In this document: positions 34,257 through 44,300 of the stretch, one piece after another
How positions within the stretch are numbered: position 1 is the first letter of the stretch
How the letters are laid out: each line of letters begins with the position of its first letter
Assembly: GCA_017451485.1 (NCBI GenBank)
Contig: JAFTOG010000001.1
Span: forward strand, 1 to 45,111
Direction of reading: 5' to 3'
Source: Clostridia bacterium
Lineage (GTDB): Bacteria; Bacillota; Clostridia; Oscillospirales; CAG-272
DNA length: 45,111 nucleotides
The notes under the pieces: model-generated
Seen by the model: the letters and a program-made list of their open reading frames with translations, nothing else
The model's database searches: none
What the model was told of the DNA's origin: nothing
Made by a program: the position numbers and the translations under genes

Positions 34257-34286
34257 TTGACATAGTGCACTGAACAGTTGTATAAT
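34257..34286 (+). promoter_or_regulatory. Strong SigA promoter of the LRR/GH3-like operon
   Basis: TTGACA (34257-34262) and TATAAT (34281-34286) are perfect hexamers with an 18-bp spacer, 52 bases before the first gene. It is the only clear promoter for at least 10.8 kb of tightly packed genes. Confidence 0.82.
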
Positions 34287-34338
34287 ATTATATATATATT
34301 TATAGATTGTATTAACACCTTTTTGGAGGATTTGCATA

Positions 34339-35022
34339 ATGATACTTTGGATTATACTGTTGATAGTCAGTGCGGCGGCATTTTTGCTTATAGCAATGCT
34401 TCTGCTCCCCAGACTGCTTTTACAGAGTAAATACACGCTTGGCTCTACAATGGACCGTGGATTAAAGAGATACAGGCTGTCTGCCAACGGACAGGGTATC
34501 GTATATGAGCCTAATCTTATGGTCAGAAGATATATAAAGCAATATGTTATCACCACAGACAGAGGCAGAAAGCTGCTTAAGTGTAAGGTTGGAGATAAGG
34601 TATCATATCTTGAATACGACGTAGTGCTGTTTAATGCCTCTAATAAGGTATTCAAGGTTCTTTCCGTAAATGAGCTTATCAGACAGAGAGGGTATACGGA
34701 TGTTATGGAGCTTCCGGATGAGACATCCTATGTCACTCTGGTGCTTAATAGGGTGGATAACAGAAAATTCAATAAGACCTCATGTGCAAGGGTGTCGCCA
34801 TTGAAAATATTTCTGTATGGATTTGCAATGATACCCCTTACAGTAATAGAGGCACTTGTAATTAATTTGTGCTTCTCTAAGATATTCGGTGGGCTTTTCA
34901 AGGAGAGCTATTTGATGGCTAAGGAAGAAAATCTGCTTGTGCTTTTTGTTGCCCTCGGAGCAGGAATTATCGGAACAACCGTATTATCAATCATCTTAAC
35001 AGTTTTGAATAGGAAAAAGTGA
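34339..35022 (+). CDS. Uncharacterised 3-TM protein with a cytosolic beta-rich domain
   Basis: I do not recognise this 227-residue protein. TM segments lie at about 2-22, 156-178 and 199-223. Basic residues around the middle region (about 23-150) and at the C-terminus (NRKK) place the central domain in the cytosol. That domain (YIKQYVITTDRGRKLLKC..) resembles residues 20-112 of the downstream LRR protein (SVKQFIIIKDNGEKYLLLR..), so the two may share a fold and pair with each other. RBS GGAGG (34325-34329). It ends four bases before the LRR gene. Confidence 0.75.
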   Translation: MILWIILLIVSAAAFLLIAMLLLPRLLLQSKYTLGSTMDRGLKRYRLSANGQGIVYEPNLMVRRYIKQYVITTDRGRKLLKCKVGDKVSYLEYDVVLFNASNKVFKVLSVNELIRQRGYTDVMELPDETSYVTLVLNRVDNRKFNKTSCARVSPLKIFLYGFAMIPLTVIEALVINLCFSKIFGGLFKESYLMAKEENLLVLFVALGAGIIGTTVLSIILTVLNRKK

Positions 35023-35026
35023 GATC

Positions 35027-38000
35027 ATGGGAAAAGAAAATATTATTTCAAAGGGCTTATACACGGGCGTTCAGCATCCTGAGCTCGTCTCGGTAAAGCA
35101 ATTTATCATAATAAAAGACAACGGAGAGAAATACCTGCTTCTCAGAATGAAGAATGACAGGAAGGAAATGCTTAATACTCTCTCCTTTGTGCTCAAGCAA
35201 TATGATGTAAAGGGAAATGTAATAGACACCCAGCAAATTATACAGGAGGGGCTTTCTGTAAAGGCAGGTGCTGTGTTCACCCTTGAGAGGAAAATAAAAA
35301 TAAGTGATGCATGCATCGATTTCTCTGTGGAGGTTACCTCTGTAACCTGTGGATGCTTTACATACCAGTCAAGAAAGGGAGACCTTATTGCATCCTATGG
35401 CAAGGGCAACGGTGCTGCTCCTGTGGATAGGGTATCCATATACAGGCAGATGGGCAATAAAACCAGGAGAATGAGTGTAAGAACTCTTAAGGCTCCGGGT
35501 GCGTTGTTTATATCTATGGCAGTAGTACTTCTCATTGTGGCTGCGTTCTCATTTTTCCAGATATGGAGATTTACACAGACAGAGGAATTTTTCACTCTCG
35601 ACTCGGTTGAGTATACCTTTGAGACCGATGACAGAGACGGTCCTATCTGCATTATCGGATATAAGGGTAGTGCAGGTAATATCATAGTACCTGAGGAGAT
35701 AGAGGGACATAAGGTTGCCCGTATTTCCAAGGAGGCATTTAAGGATGCCGGACTTTTCACAGTAGTTGTCGAGGGTAATACGATTATTGAAGAGGAGGCG
35801 TTTGCGAATAACAGTATGCTTTATGAGGTTTCCTTGAAAAAGGCAACTGTTATAGAGAAAAAAGCCTTTGCAAATTGCTCAAGCCTCAAGGCTGTAACCC
35901 TCGGAAAAGGAATAAAGAAGATTAGTCAGAGCACCTTTGAGGGATGTAAGTCCTTAAAGAGCATTACTATACCCGATACCGTTGTACAAATTGAGGACAG
36001 AGCATTTTATGGCTGCTCCTCGCTGGAAAGTATAGTTATACCCAAGGGTGTAACCGACATAGGTAATGCTTGCTTTTATAACTGTACATCTGTAAAAAAG
36101 CTTGAGGCTCCCTTTATTGGAAACAATATTCAGGATAAGAAGACCATCTCCTTTTTCTTTGAAAACGGCTCTGTGGCAAGCAGCTACAGCTCTATTGAGG
36201 AGATAAAGCTGACAAATGCCGCATACATAACAGATAATGCCTTCAAAGGCTGTGGCAATCTTAAAAGCGTTAGCATAAGTGGAGCTGTTACGGCTATAGG
36301 TAACGGAGCCTTTGCAGAATGCAGAAGTCTCATTAAGGTTGATATTCCCGATACTGTAGTGTCAATAGGCTCCTCAGCCTTTCTTAACTGTGGGGTACTT
36401 ACCGATTTTACGCTTCCCACATCTTTGAAAGCTATTGGCAACAGTGCATTGTACGGATGCCGTTCCATTAAATCGGTTACTGTTCCTGCTGGAGTGGTAA
36501 GAATCCCCGAAAGCACATTTTATGATTGCGTCTCACTTTCGACAGTAAAGCTTCCGGACGGACTTAGAAGAATAGAAAAAAACGCATTCCGTAATTGCCG
36601 TTCCGTAAAGGAGCTTACAATTCCTAATTCTACAGAGTATATTTCTGCATCGGCACTTCATGGATGCACTGGAATAACGACTCTTTCCATCCCTTATATC
36701 GGAGAGGATAAGGATAATGCTTATATCCTGTCAGAGCTCTTCGGCGGAGCTACAGAGTCTCTTAAGAAGATAACAGTATCTTCACAAAACGGTGATATTC
36801 TTCCATACACATTCTCGGGATTTACAGGCTTGACCGATATAAGTGTGAGTGGTAATGCCACATTTATCGGAGCCTATGCCTTCAAAAATTGTGAGTCCCT
36901 TGTGAACATAAATTTACCTTCCACTATTGTAGGAGTGGGAAACGGTGTATTCTATGGCTGCAGATCCTTAGTGTCTGTAACACTTCCGGATACTGTGACC
37001 GATATTACTCGTTACTTATTCTACGGATGTGAAAAGCTTGAAAATATAAACCTCTCAGACGGTATTGCTACGGTAGGAGATTACGCCTTCAGTGGTTGCT
37101 CCTCCATCACCTCAGTAGAGTGGCTTTCCCTGTGCAGCTATGTGGGAGAGTATGCTTTTGAAAATTGTGTATCACTTGACAGTGCAGCACTTCCCATCAG
37201 CATAGAGGCTGTTCCGACAGGTATATTTTCCGGCTGTAGCGGTCTTAAATCAGTAACAGTGCCCGGCACAGTTAAGCTTATCAAGAAGGATGCCTTCAAG
37301 GGCTGTTCTGAGCTTCTCGAAATAAATATCCCGATTATAGTTGAGGAAATAGAGGATGACGCATTTAACGGCTGTGCGTCGATTACAGCTATAAGCATTC
37401 CTTCAGCCACAGTAAAGCTCGGTGACGGAGCCTTTGCAAACTGTACCGGTGTGACCTCTCTTGTTATACCTGACACAGTACAGCGTATGGGTGCAGGTCT
37501 TATTAGTGGATGTACATCACTTGCAGACCTTACATTGCCGTATATGGGTGGAGCAGTTGACAATCAAGCAAATTCCGAGTATCTTTTCGGAGTCGGTGGA
37601 GCACCTGCTCTTAAAAATGTTACTCTTACAAGCACCGTAGTCCTTAGTGACGGAGCCTTTGCCGGATGCTCCTCCGTAACAACCATTGTGCTTAATGACG
37701 GAGTAGAGGTAATAGGCGAAAATGCATTTTCAGATTGTATATCGCTTACCAATGTAAATATTCCCTCCAGCGTTGTGGAAATAAGAGCAAAGGCATTCTC
37801 AAATTGCTCATCCCTTGACTCCTTTACAATTCCCAACACAGTTATGCGTATTGGCGACGGTATCTTTGACCAGTGTTATTCCTTGGATGAGATAACGGTA
37901 CCGTTTATAGGAACCGATATTAATACCGATAGCACAATATCCAATATGTTTAACGGTGTGATCCCTGCGTCACTGGAAAAAATTACGGTAACCGATGCAA

Positions 38001-41000
38001 TAAGCATAGGTGACAGTGCATTTGCATCCTGCACAAAGGTTACAGAAATTATTATTAACAACGGCGTTGAGAATATTGGCAACTCCTCATTTTTGGATTG
38101 CTATTCATTGGCGGAAATAGAGATACCGGATTCTGTTACATTCATAGGGTCGGAGGCGTTTAAGAACTGCACCTCTCTTACATCTGTTACAATTCCCAAC
38201 AGTGTACAGACCTTTGGTAATAATTCTCTTATGGGATGTACATCCCTTACGGAAATTTCACTTCCCTTCATCGGCGAAACAAGAAATACGGGGTCCACTC
38301 TTGTGAATGCTCAATTTAACGGTTATGCTGGAGGCGTTCCCGATGGGCTTGCAAAAATAACCGTTACGGATTCAACCGCAATTCCTGACAGAGCCTTTTC
38401 AGGTCTCGGCAAGGTTACAGAGTTCAATTTCACCTGTGATGTTACGAGCATAGGACAAGGTGCATTCTCAAACTGCTCATCCATTACATATCTTGAAATT
38501 CCGGAAACAGTAACTTACATAGGACAGAATGCATTTACAGGCTGCACAGCTCTTGAAGAGCTTTCGGTTCCCTTTGCAGGCTGTCATGCTTGGGATTCAA
38601 CAGTATTTACGATAATGTTTGAAAACAGCAATATTCCCACAAGCCTCAAGAAGGTAACTGTTACTAATTCCGAGTACATTAAGAGCAGAGCCTTTGACGG
38701 ATGCGAGAGTATAGAGGAAATTATTATCGACTGCAACATCTCTTATATCGGGGACAGTGCCTTTAATGACTGTATAAGTCTTAGAAGTGTCAATATTCCC
38801 GACGGAACAGAGAAAATAGCATCCTGTGCCTTCAGCAACTGCTACAGCATGGAGGAGATTACCATTCCCGCATCTGTTACGACCATAGAATGGCAGGCAT
38901 TCAGATGGTGCTACAGACTGTATGAGATTTATAACTATTCATCGGTTAATCTTTCATCCATTTACGATAATACCTATGCGTCATATTATGCATTGGCGTT
39001 TTATGAAGTCGGCGAGGAGCCTGTAAAGACTGATATTGATGGATATTCATTCCTTCTTGGAGATAATGGAGAATGGTATCTTATCGATTATACAGGAGAA
39101 AATACAAAGCTTGTATTCCCATCCTCCTTTAATTACGGTGAGGGTGGAGCAAGTGAAACTATTGAAAGCTATAACATAGCATCCTACGCATTTTTCCTCC
39201 GTTCTGAGCTTGAAAGAGTTACCTTACCCTCTGCTATACAGAATATAGGACCGTCTGCGTTCAGTGGATGTAATATATTGAGAGAGGTCTATAATCTTAC
39301 CTCCCTTGATATTCAAATAGAGAGCTATGACCACGGTATGGTGGCATACAATGCATATATTGTTCATAGCTCATTGGATGCAGAGCCTCTTACTAAGGTT
39401 ACTATAGATGGTTTTGAATTTTTGAAGAGTGATGACCACTGGTTTATCATCGGGTACACAGGCAATAGCAGTACAGTCAACCTTGGCTCATTTACATACG
39501 GAGATGAGACAGTTGACGAATATGTAATAGTAGATGAGGCGTTTAACGGAAACTCCTTTATCGAAGAGCTGATAATAGGAAATGAAGTAAAGAAAATAGG
39601 CAGCTCTGCCTTTACCGGATGTGGCAGACTTGAGAAGCTGTCCTTTGAAAACAATACATCAATAACAGAGATAAGGAATTTCTGCTTTGCAAACTGTAAT
39701 AATCTGAAGCAGGTTATCCTTCCCTCATCACTTACATCAATAGGAAATAATTCTTTTAGTGATTGCGGTTCTCTCGTTGAAGTATACAACCTCAGTGAAA
39801 TTGAAATTCGTGTGGGCTCCACAGGTAACGGATATGTGGCTTACAATGCACTCATAGTTCACGACTCCATGGATGATGAGGCTCTTAATGAGGTTCAAAT
39901 TGAAGACTATACATATCTTAAGAGTGATAGCGTATGGTTCCTTACAAAATACGACGGCAGTGATGAAATCATTACCCTCGGCAATATTGAGTATGACGGA
40001 AATGTTTATACATCATATACAATTCTTCCCGGAGCATTCAACAACAATGAAAGCATAAAGGAGGTTACAATTACAGACGCAGTAAAGAGTATAGGAAGCT
40101 CGGCATTTGCAAATTGTACAAATCTTAGCAAGGTGTCCTTCAGAGATAATACCTCCATTACAACTATTGAAGCTGAGATGTTCGCATACTGCAGTAATCT
40201 TGAATCCGTAGTTCTTCCCTCGACCCTGACAAATATCAAAACAAAGGCATTCTACAGATGCTACAGCCTTGTGGAAATCTTCAATCCCAGCGTAATGATA
40301 TTGTCTATAGGATCAAGCTCTAACGGATATGTAGCTTACTATGCTGATGTAATCAGAACATCCCTGAGTGAGCAGGGATATGAATTTGAGACTGTTGAAT
40401 CCGACGGTGCTACCTTTAAGTTCTATAAGGATAACGGCACATGGTATCTCTATACCTTATATAATGGCTCCTCCAATATGAGAAAGCTTCCTGAGCTTAC
40501 TGTAAACTCAGAAGAGCAGAGCTATAAGGTTAAAGGAAAGGTGCTTGGCTCATCCACTGCACTTGTACCCTCATTCGTAACAGAAATTCTCGAGTTCAAT
40601 CGAGTATCTGCAAACACAATATACTATGAGGGCACTGAAGAACAGTGGCTAACCGTAGTAAACGGAGCAAACTATTCAGGCAAAACAATGCTTTACTATG
40701 TAGAGTGCGTTCATTCGCACACCGGAGAATGGACCTACAAGGATAATGAGATATGTGTAACTCCCGAATTTAGTACTAATGTTACTCGTGAAGCAACATG
40801 TGTGGAAGAGGGAGAAGTAGAGGTTTCCTGCAAAAATTGTGACTATAAGTACACAGAGTCTCTTGCAATAACAGATCACTCCATCGAAGCTGATAACAAG
40901 TGCTCTGTATGTGAAATGCAGTTTTCACCCACCAGCCTTAGCAACGATTGGACCTTTACAAATAATTCCCCCAGTCCCTTTGAAATTAATTCCTTAACAG

Positions 41001-41311
41001 GAGCTATCAGCTCTACAAACAAGACAGACGGTTCTATCTCCGACTTTACAATGGAGGCAATGAATGATATGACTGTGTATATCGTATACTCCACCTCTAC
41101 AGAATTCAATTGGGATAAGCTCCGTATTTATCTGAACGGCTCTCTTATAGTAGAGGAATCCGGAGAACGGATGGATATGCACATTCAGTTGGATATTTCA
41201 GCCGGAGATATTCTCGTATTCGAATATGCAAAGGACGGCTCATCAAGTCAGGGAACAGATACAGTAACCATAAACAAAATTTTGGTTTCAACCACAGGAT
41301 CAGGAGAGTAA
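35027..41311 (+). CDS. Giant signal-anchored BspA-type (LRR_5) leucine-rich-repeat protein
   Basis: The 2094-residue protein has no N-terminal signal peptide. Residues 1-150 form a cytosolic domain, followed by one TM (157-180) preceded by basic residues (KTRRMSVRTLK), so the remainder is external. From about 225 on, it is built of LRR_5 repeats of 22-24 residues (pattern C.SL..I.IP..V..IG..AF). About six copies of a longer insert (P-F/Y-I-G... SLKKITVT) and four copies of an approximately 100-residue module interrupt them. The C-terminal region (about 1890-1960) has paired Cys (CKNC, CSVC) with HSHTGEW, then a beta-sandwich end. It probably binds host, mucin or other surface ligands; it is not sortase-anchored. 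Confidence 0.88.
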   Translation: MGKENIISKGLYTGVQHPELVSVKQFIIIKDNGEKYLLLRMKNDRKEMLNTLSFVLKQYDVKGNVIDTQQIIQEGLSVKAGAVFTLERKIKISDACIDFSVEVTSVTCGCFTYQSRKGDLIASYGKGNGAAPVDRVSIYRQMGNKTRRMSVRTLKAPGALFISMAVVLLIVAAFSFFQIWRFTQTEEFFTLDSVEYTFETDDRDGPICIIGYKGSAGNIIVPEEIEGHKVARISKEAFKDAGLFTVVVEGNTIIEEEAFANNSMLYEVSLKKATVIEKKAFANCSSLKAVTLGKGIKKISQSTFEGCKSLKSITIPDTVVQIEDRAFYGCSSLESIVIPKGVTDIGNACFYNCTSVKKLEAPFIGNNIQDKKTISFFFENGSVASSYSSIEEIKLTNAAYITDNAFKGCGNLKSVSISGAVTAIGNGAFAECRSLIKVDIPDTVVSIGSSAFLNCGVLTDFTLPTSLKAIGNSALYGCRSIKSVTVPAGVVRIPESTFYDCVSLSTVKLPDGLRRIEKNAFRNCRSVKELTIPNSTEYISASALHGCTGITTLSIPYIGEDKDNAYILSELFGGATESLKKITVSSQNGDILPYTFSGFTGLTDISVSGNATFIGAYAFKNCESLVNINLPSTIVGVGNGVFYGCRSLVSVTLPDTVTDITRYLFYGCEKLENINLSDGIATVGDYAFSGCSSITSVEWLSLCSYVGEYAFENCVSLDSAALPISIEAVPTGIFSGCSGLKSVTVPGTVKLIKKDAFKGCSELLEINIPIIVEEIEDDAFNGCASITAISIPSATVKLGDGAFANCTGVTSLVIPDTVQRMGAGLISGCTSLADLTLPYMGGAVDNQANSEYLFGVGGAPALKNVTLTSTVVLSDGAFAGCSSVTTIVLNDGVEVIGENAFSDCISLTNVNIPSSVVEIRAKAFSNCSSLDSFTIPNTVMRIGDGIFDQCYSLDEITVPFIGTDINTDSTISNMFNGVIPASLEKITVTDAISIGDSAFASCTKVTEIIINNGVENIGNSSFLDCYSLAEIEIPDSVTFIGSEAFKNCTSLTSVTIPNSVQTFGNNSLMGCTSLTEISLPFIGETRNTGSTLVNAQFNGYAGGVPDGLAKITVTDSTAIPDRAFSGLGKVTEFNFTCDVTSIGQGAFSNCSSITYLEIPETVTYIGQNAFTGCTALEELSVPFAGCHAWDSTVFTIMFENSNIPTSLKKVTVTNSEYIKSRAFDGCESIEEIIIDCNISYIGDSAFNDCISLRSVNIPDGTEKIASCAFSNCYSMEEITIPASVTTIEWQAFRWCYRLYEIYNYSSVNLSSIYDNTYASYYALAFYEVGEEPVKTDIDGYSFLLGDNGEWYLIDYTGENTKLVFPSSFNYGEGGASETIESYNIASYAFFLRSELERVTLPSAIQNIGPSAFSGCNILREVYNLTSLDIQIESYDHGMVAYNAYIVHSSLDAEPLTKVTIDGFEFLKSDDHWFIIGYTGNSSTVNLGSFTYGDETVDEYVIVDEAFNGNSFIEELIIGNEVKKIGSSAFTGCGRLEKLSFENNTSITEIRNFCFANCNNLKQVILPSSLTSIGNNSFSDCGSLVEVYNLSEIEIRVGSTGNGYVAYNALIVHDSMDDEALNEVQIEDYTYLKSDSVWFLTKYDGSDEIITLGNIEYDGNVYTSYTILPGAFNNNESIKEVTITDAVKSIGSSAFANCTNLSKVSFRDNTSITTIEAEMFAYCSNLESVVLPSTLTNIKTKAFYRCYSLVEIFNPSVMILSIGSSSNGYVAYYADVIRTSLSEQGYEFETVESDGATFKFYKDNGTWYLYTLYNGSSNMRKLPELTVNSEEQSYKVKGKVLGSSTALVPSFVTEILEFNRVSANTIYYEGTEEQWLTVVNGANYSGKTMLYYVECVHSHTGEWTYKDNEICVTPEFSTNVTREATCVEEGEVEVSCKNCDYKYTESLAITDHSIEADNKCSVCEMQFSPTSLSNDWTFTNNSPSPFEINSLTGAISSTNKTDGSISDFTMEAMNDMTVYIVYSTSTEFNWDKLRIYLNGSLIVEESGERMDMHIQLDISAGDILVFEYAKDGSSSQGTDTVTINKILVSTTGSGE

Positions 41312-41312
41312 A

Positions 41313-44300
41313 ATGCTTAAACACGGTAATATTATTGAAAAACTTACAGTTAAACAAAAAATATCGTTACTGACGGATATAAGATGCTTTTCCAATCCTG
41401 AGTTTAACGAGCTTGGGGTTCCCCATATCATAGCTGTTGATATAGTTAAAAAGCTTAAGGATGAGGGAGAGGGACTCTCTCCCACCGTCCTTGCCAGAGG
41501 CTGGAACCCTGTTTTTACAGAAAATTTCATAGCAAGGATTGCAGAATCCACGGACGGTGAGGAGGACGGAAGATTTTTTATCACTCCCTCTCCAAAGCCA
41601 AAGCTTAATCCTTATAGCGTGGCAATATCTGAGGATCCGTATCTTGCGGGAGCAATGGGCTCAGCCTATACAAGGGGCGTTGGCAAAAACGGTGCTAACT
41701 CATACATTGACGGGATGCATATAGCCAAGAGTGATCTTGAATACCTTGATAAGGAGCCCGACAGAGGTCTGATAAGGGAGCTTTTTGTAAAGCCCTTTAA
41801 GACAATACTTGATTATACTTCTTGCAATGGAGCTGTAATATCGGCAGAAAGCAGTATGCTTGATAAGGAGCTCCTTGGATATAAGGATGTAAAGGAGCTT
41901 CTTGCCGGTAAGCATCTTATATGCAGACCAACCACCGGGGAGCAGACTCTTGACGCTTTAAGACTTAACCGAATTATGACAGGTGGATCTGCCTCAGCTA
42001 TTGAGAATGCATATGACAAATATGTGTACATAAAGAAAGCCATAGAGGATGAGTCCTCCACATCGGCAGAGCTTGAGGAGGCATTCAATGACGGAAGTGC
42101 CGTAAGCGATGAAATGCTTGATCTGGCAGTAGACCGACTTATTGAATTTGCTGACTCCTGTGTACAGAGTGAGAAAAATGCTGAAAAAACTCTGTCAAAC
42201 AGTGCAGAGCTTTCTACCATGAGGAGAATAGCATATGCTCAATCTGTCGTTCTTCTCAAAAATGAGGGTGGAGCTCTCCCGTTGACCTCGGGCCGAAGGA
42301 TAGCATTTATCGGTGATATTGCTATGCGTAGTCAGAGTAACGGAAAGAGCTATGCAGAATGTCTTGCTGAGCATATGGGAGCCTCATTTGTGGGATGCGT
42401 TAAGGGATATGATATAGATTCCTTAAGAAACGATGAGCTTGTGGCTCAGGCAGTGGAATTGGCACAGAAAGCCGATACGGTATTCGTTTTTCTTGGCGAT
42501 ACAGCCAAAGCGACAGAATCGGATGCTATGGCAAAGGCACTGTTTTTGCCTGCCAATCAGCTGGCATTGATAGATGCCCTCGGCAGATTCAAAAGCAAGG
42601 TGGTGGCTGTACTCGATACAGAACACTCCCTTGATATGAGCTTTGATTGCTGTGTAAGTGGTCTTATCCTTGCTCCGATAAGAGGAATGGACAGTGCTCA
42701 TGCTCTCTTTGATATATTAGTGGGAGCCAAGCCTCCTATGGGCAGACTTACTGAGAGCCTTTATTATGATACAGAAAATTATTTCAAAACTCTAAAAAGC
42801 TATAAGGATAACGGAAGAAACAAGGTAGGCCCCTTCGTTGGATATCGCCATTATGACAGCTCCGGGCTTCCTGTTAGATACCCCTTTGGATACGGTCTTT
42901 CTTATTCGAGAGTCGAGTATTCCGGTGTCCGTGCAGTTAACGGAGTAATAAGATTCTTTGTGAAAAATACCGGTAGGACCCCCACATGTGAGATTGTTCA
43001 GGTATATGTTGGAAAGAGAGCCTCTGCTATGCTCAGACCGATAAAGTCCTTAGCGTCATTTATCCGTGTTGAGCTACAGCCCGGTGAAACGAGGGAAATT
43101 ACTGTTGATAAGCTCGATTTAAGGATATATGACACCTTCTCCGGCAAATGGACAGTTGAAAACGGAGACTACGAAATATACATTGGAGCATCGGTAAGTG
43201 ATATACGCCTATCCTCAAGACTGTCAATTGCCGGTGAGACAATAAGACCCCGCAGAGAAAAGCCCTCTGATTATTTGCAGTCGGTTTCAAATATAGTGTC
43301 GGATAAGTTTACATTAGAGGCAGGAATTAGCAAAATGAAAAAGTTTTGGAAGCTAAATCTTATAGGAATATTAGCAATTATAGCGGCACTGTGCCTTGAT
43401 TTTTATGCTTTGGTTATAAAGAGCTACGATATCTCTCTTATACTCATAGGCATAAATGCAGGAATATTACTGCTTGCGTTTGCAATGTTCCTTATAAGTG
43501 GATTAAGAAAAAGCTCGTACAAAAAGAAAATGCGTATGAGCAGGGAAAATGAAAAGAAGACAATGATTCAGCAGGCAGAGGTAAAGACCTATTCTGCAAT
43601 AGAGGAGCTTTTTGCCGAGGAATTTGATACAATTGAGGAGGAGGTAGCCTCCGAGACAGAGGAAAAGGTATATTGGGATGATACATCCAGATATATAGAT
43701 TCCTCCTACAGGGTGACAGATGCCTTTGCTAATCTTGATGGCTTTATGAGGGAAAGGGGAATAGCCCTGTCCTCTGATGGAGCAGCACGCATACTCTCGG
43801 CAATGAGCTCATCAAGACTTATAATTTCAGATATAAAGGGAGACTGTGCAGACTCCGTATACATTAACCTTGCAAAGTATTTAGGCTCTCCAATCTACAT
43901 AGAGAATGTGGAAAACGGATATCTTACAGGTGGAAATCTTCTTTACTGTGAGTATGAGGACGGAGAGGTAACAGAGACCAATGTGATACAGGCAATCGAG
44001 CACGGTATTGAGCATAAGGATACTGTTCATATAGTAGTGCTCAAGAATCTTTATTCAAAGGATGCGTGGGGACTCTTTATACCGTATTTGCGTTATTTCA
44101 GCAATCCACAGAGAGAATGCTCTATAACCGCAAAGGATATGGGAGCAGGAAAGACCCTTCCTGAAAATCTTTGGTTTATTATAGAGCTGGCAGACGGTGA
44201 GTGCATTGGTGATATATCTGCTCCTCTTCTTAAATCCGCAACGGTTATGAAGCTGGGATGCTCCGTATGCGATGAGGCAGAGGAAAAGACAGAATACCGT

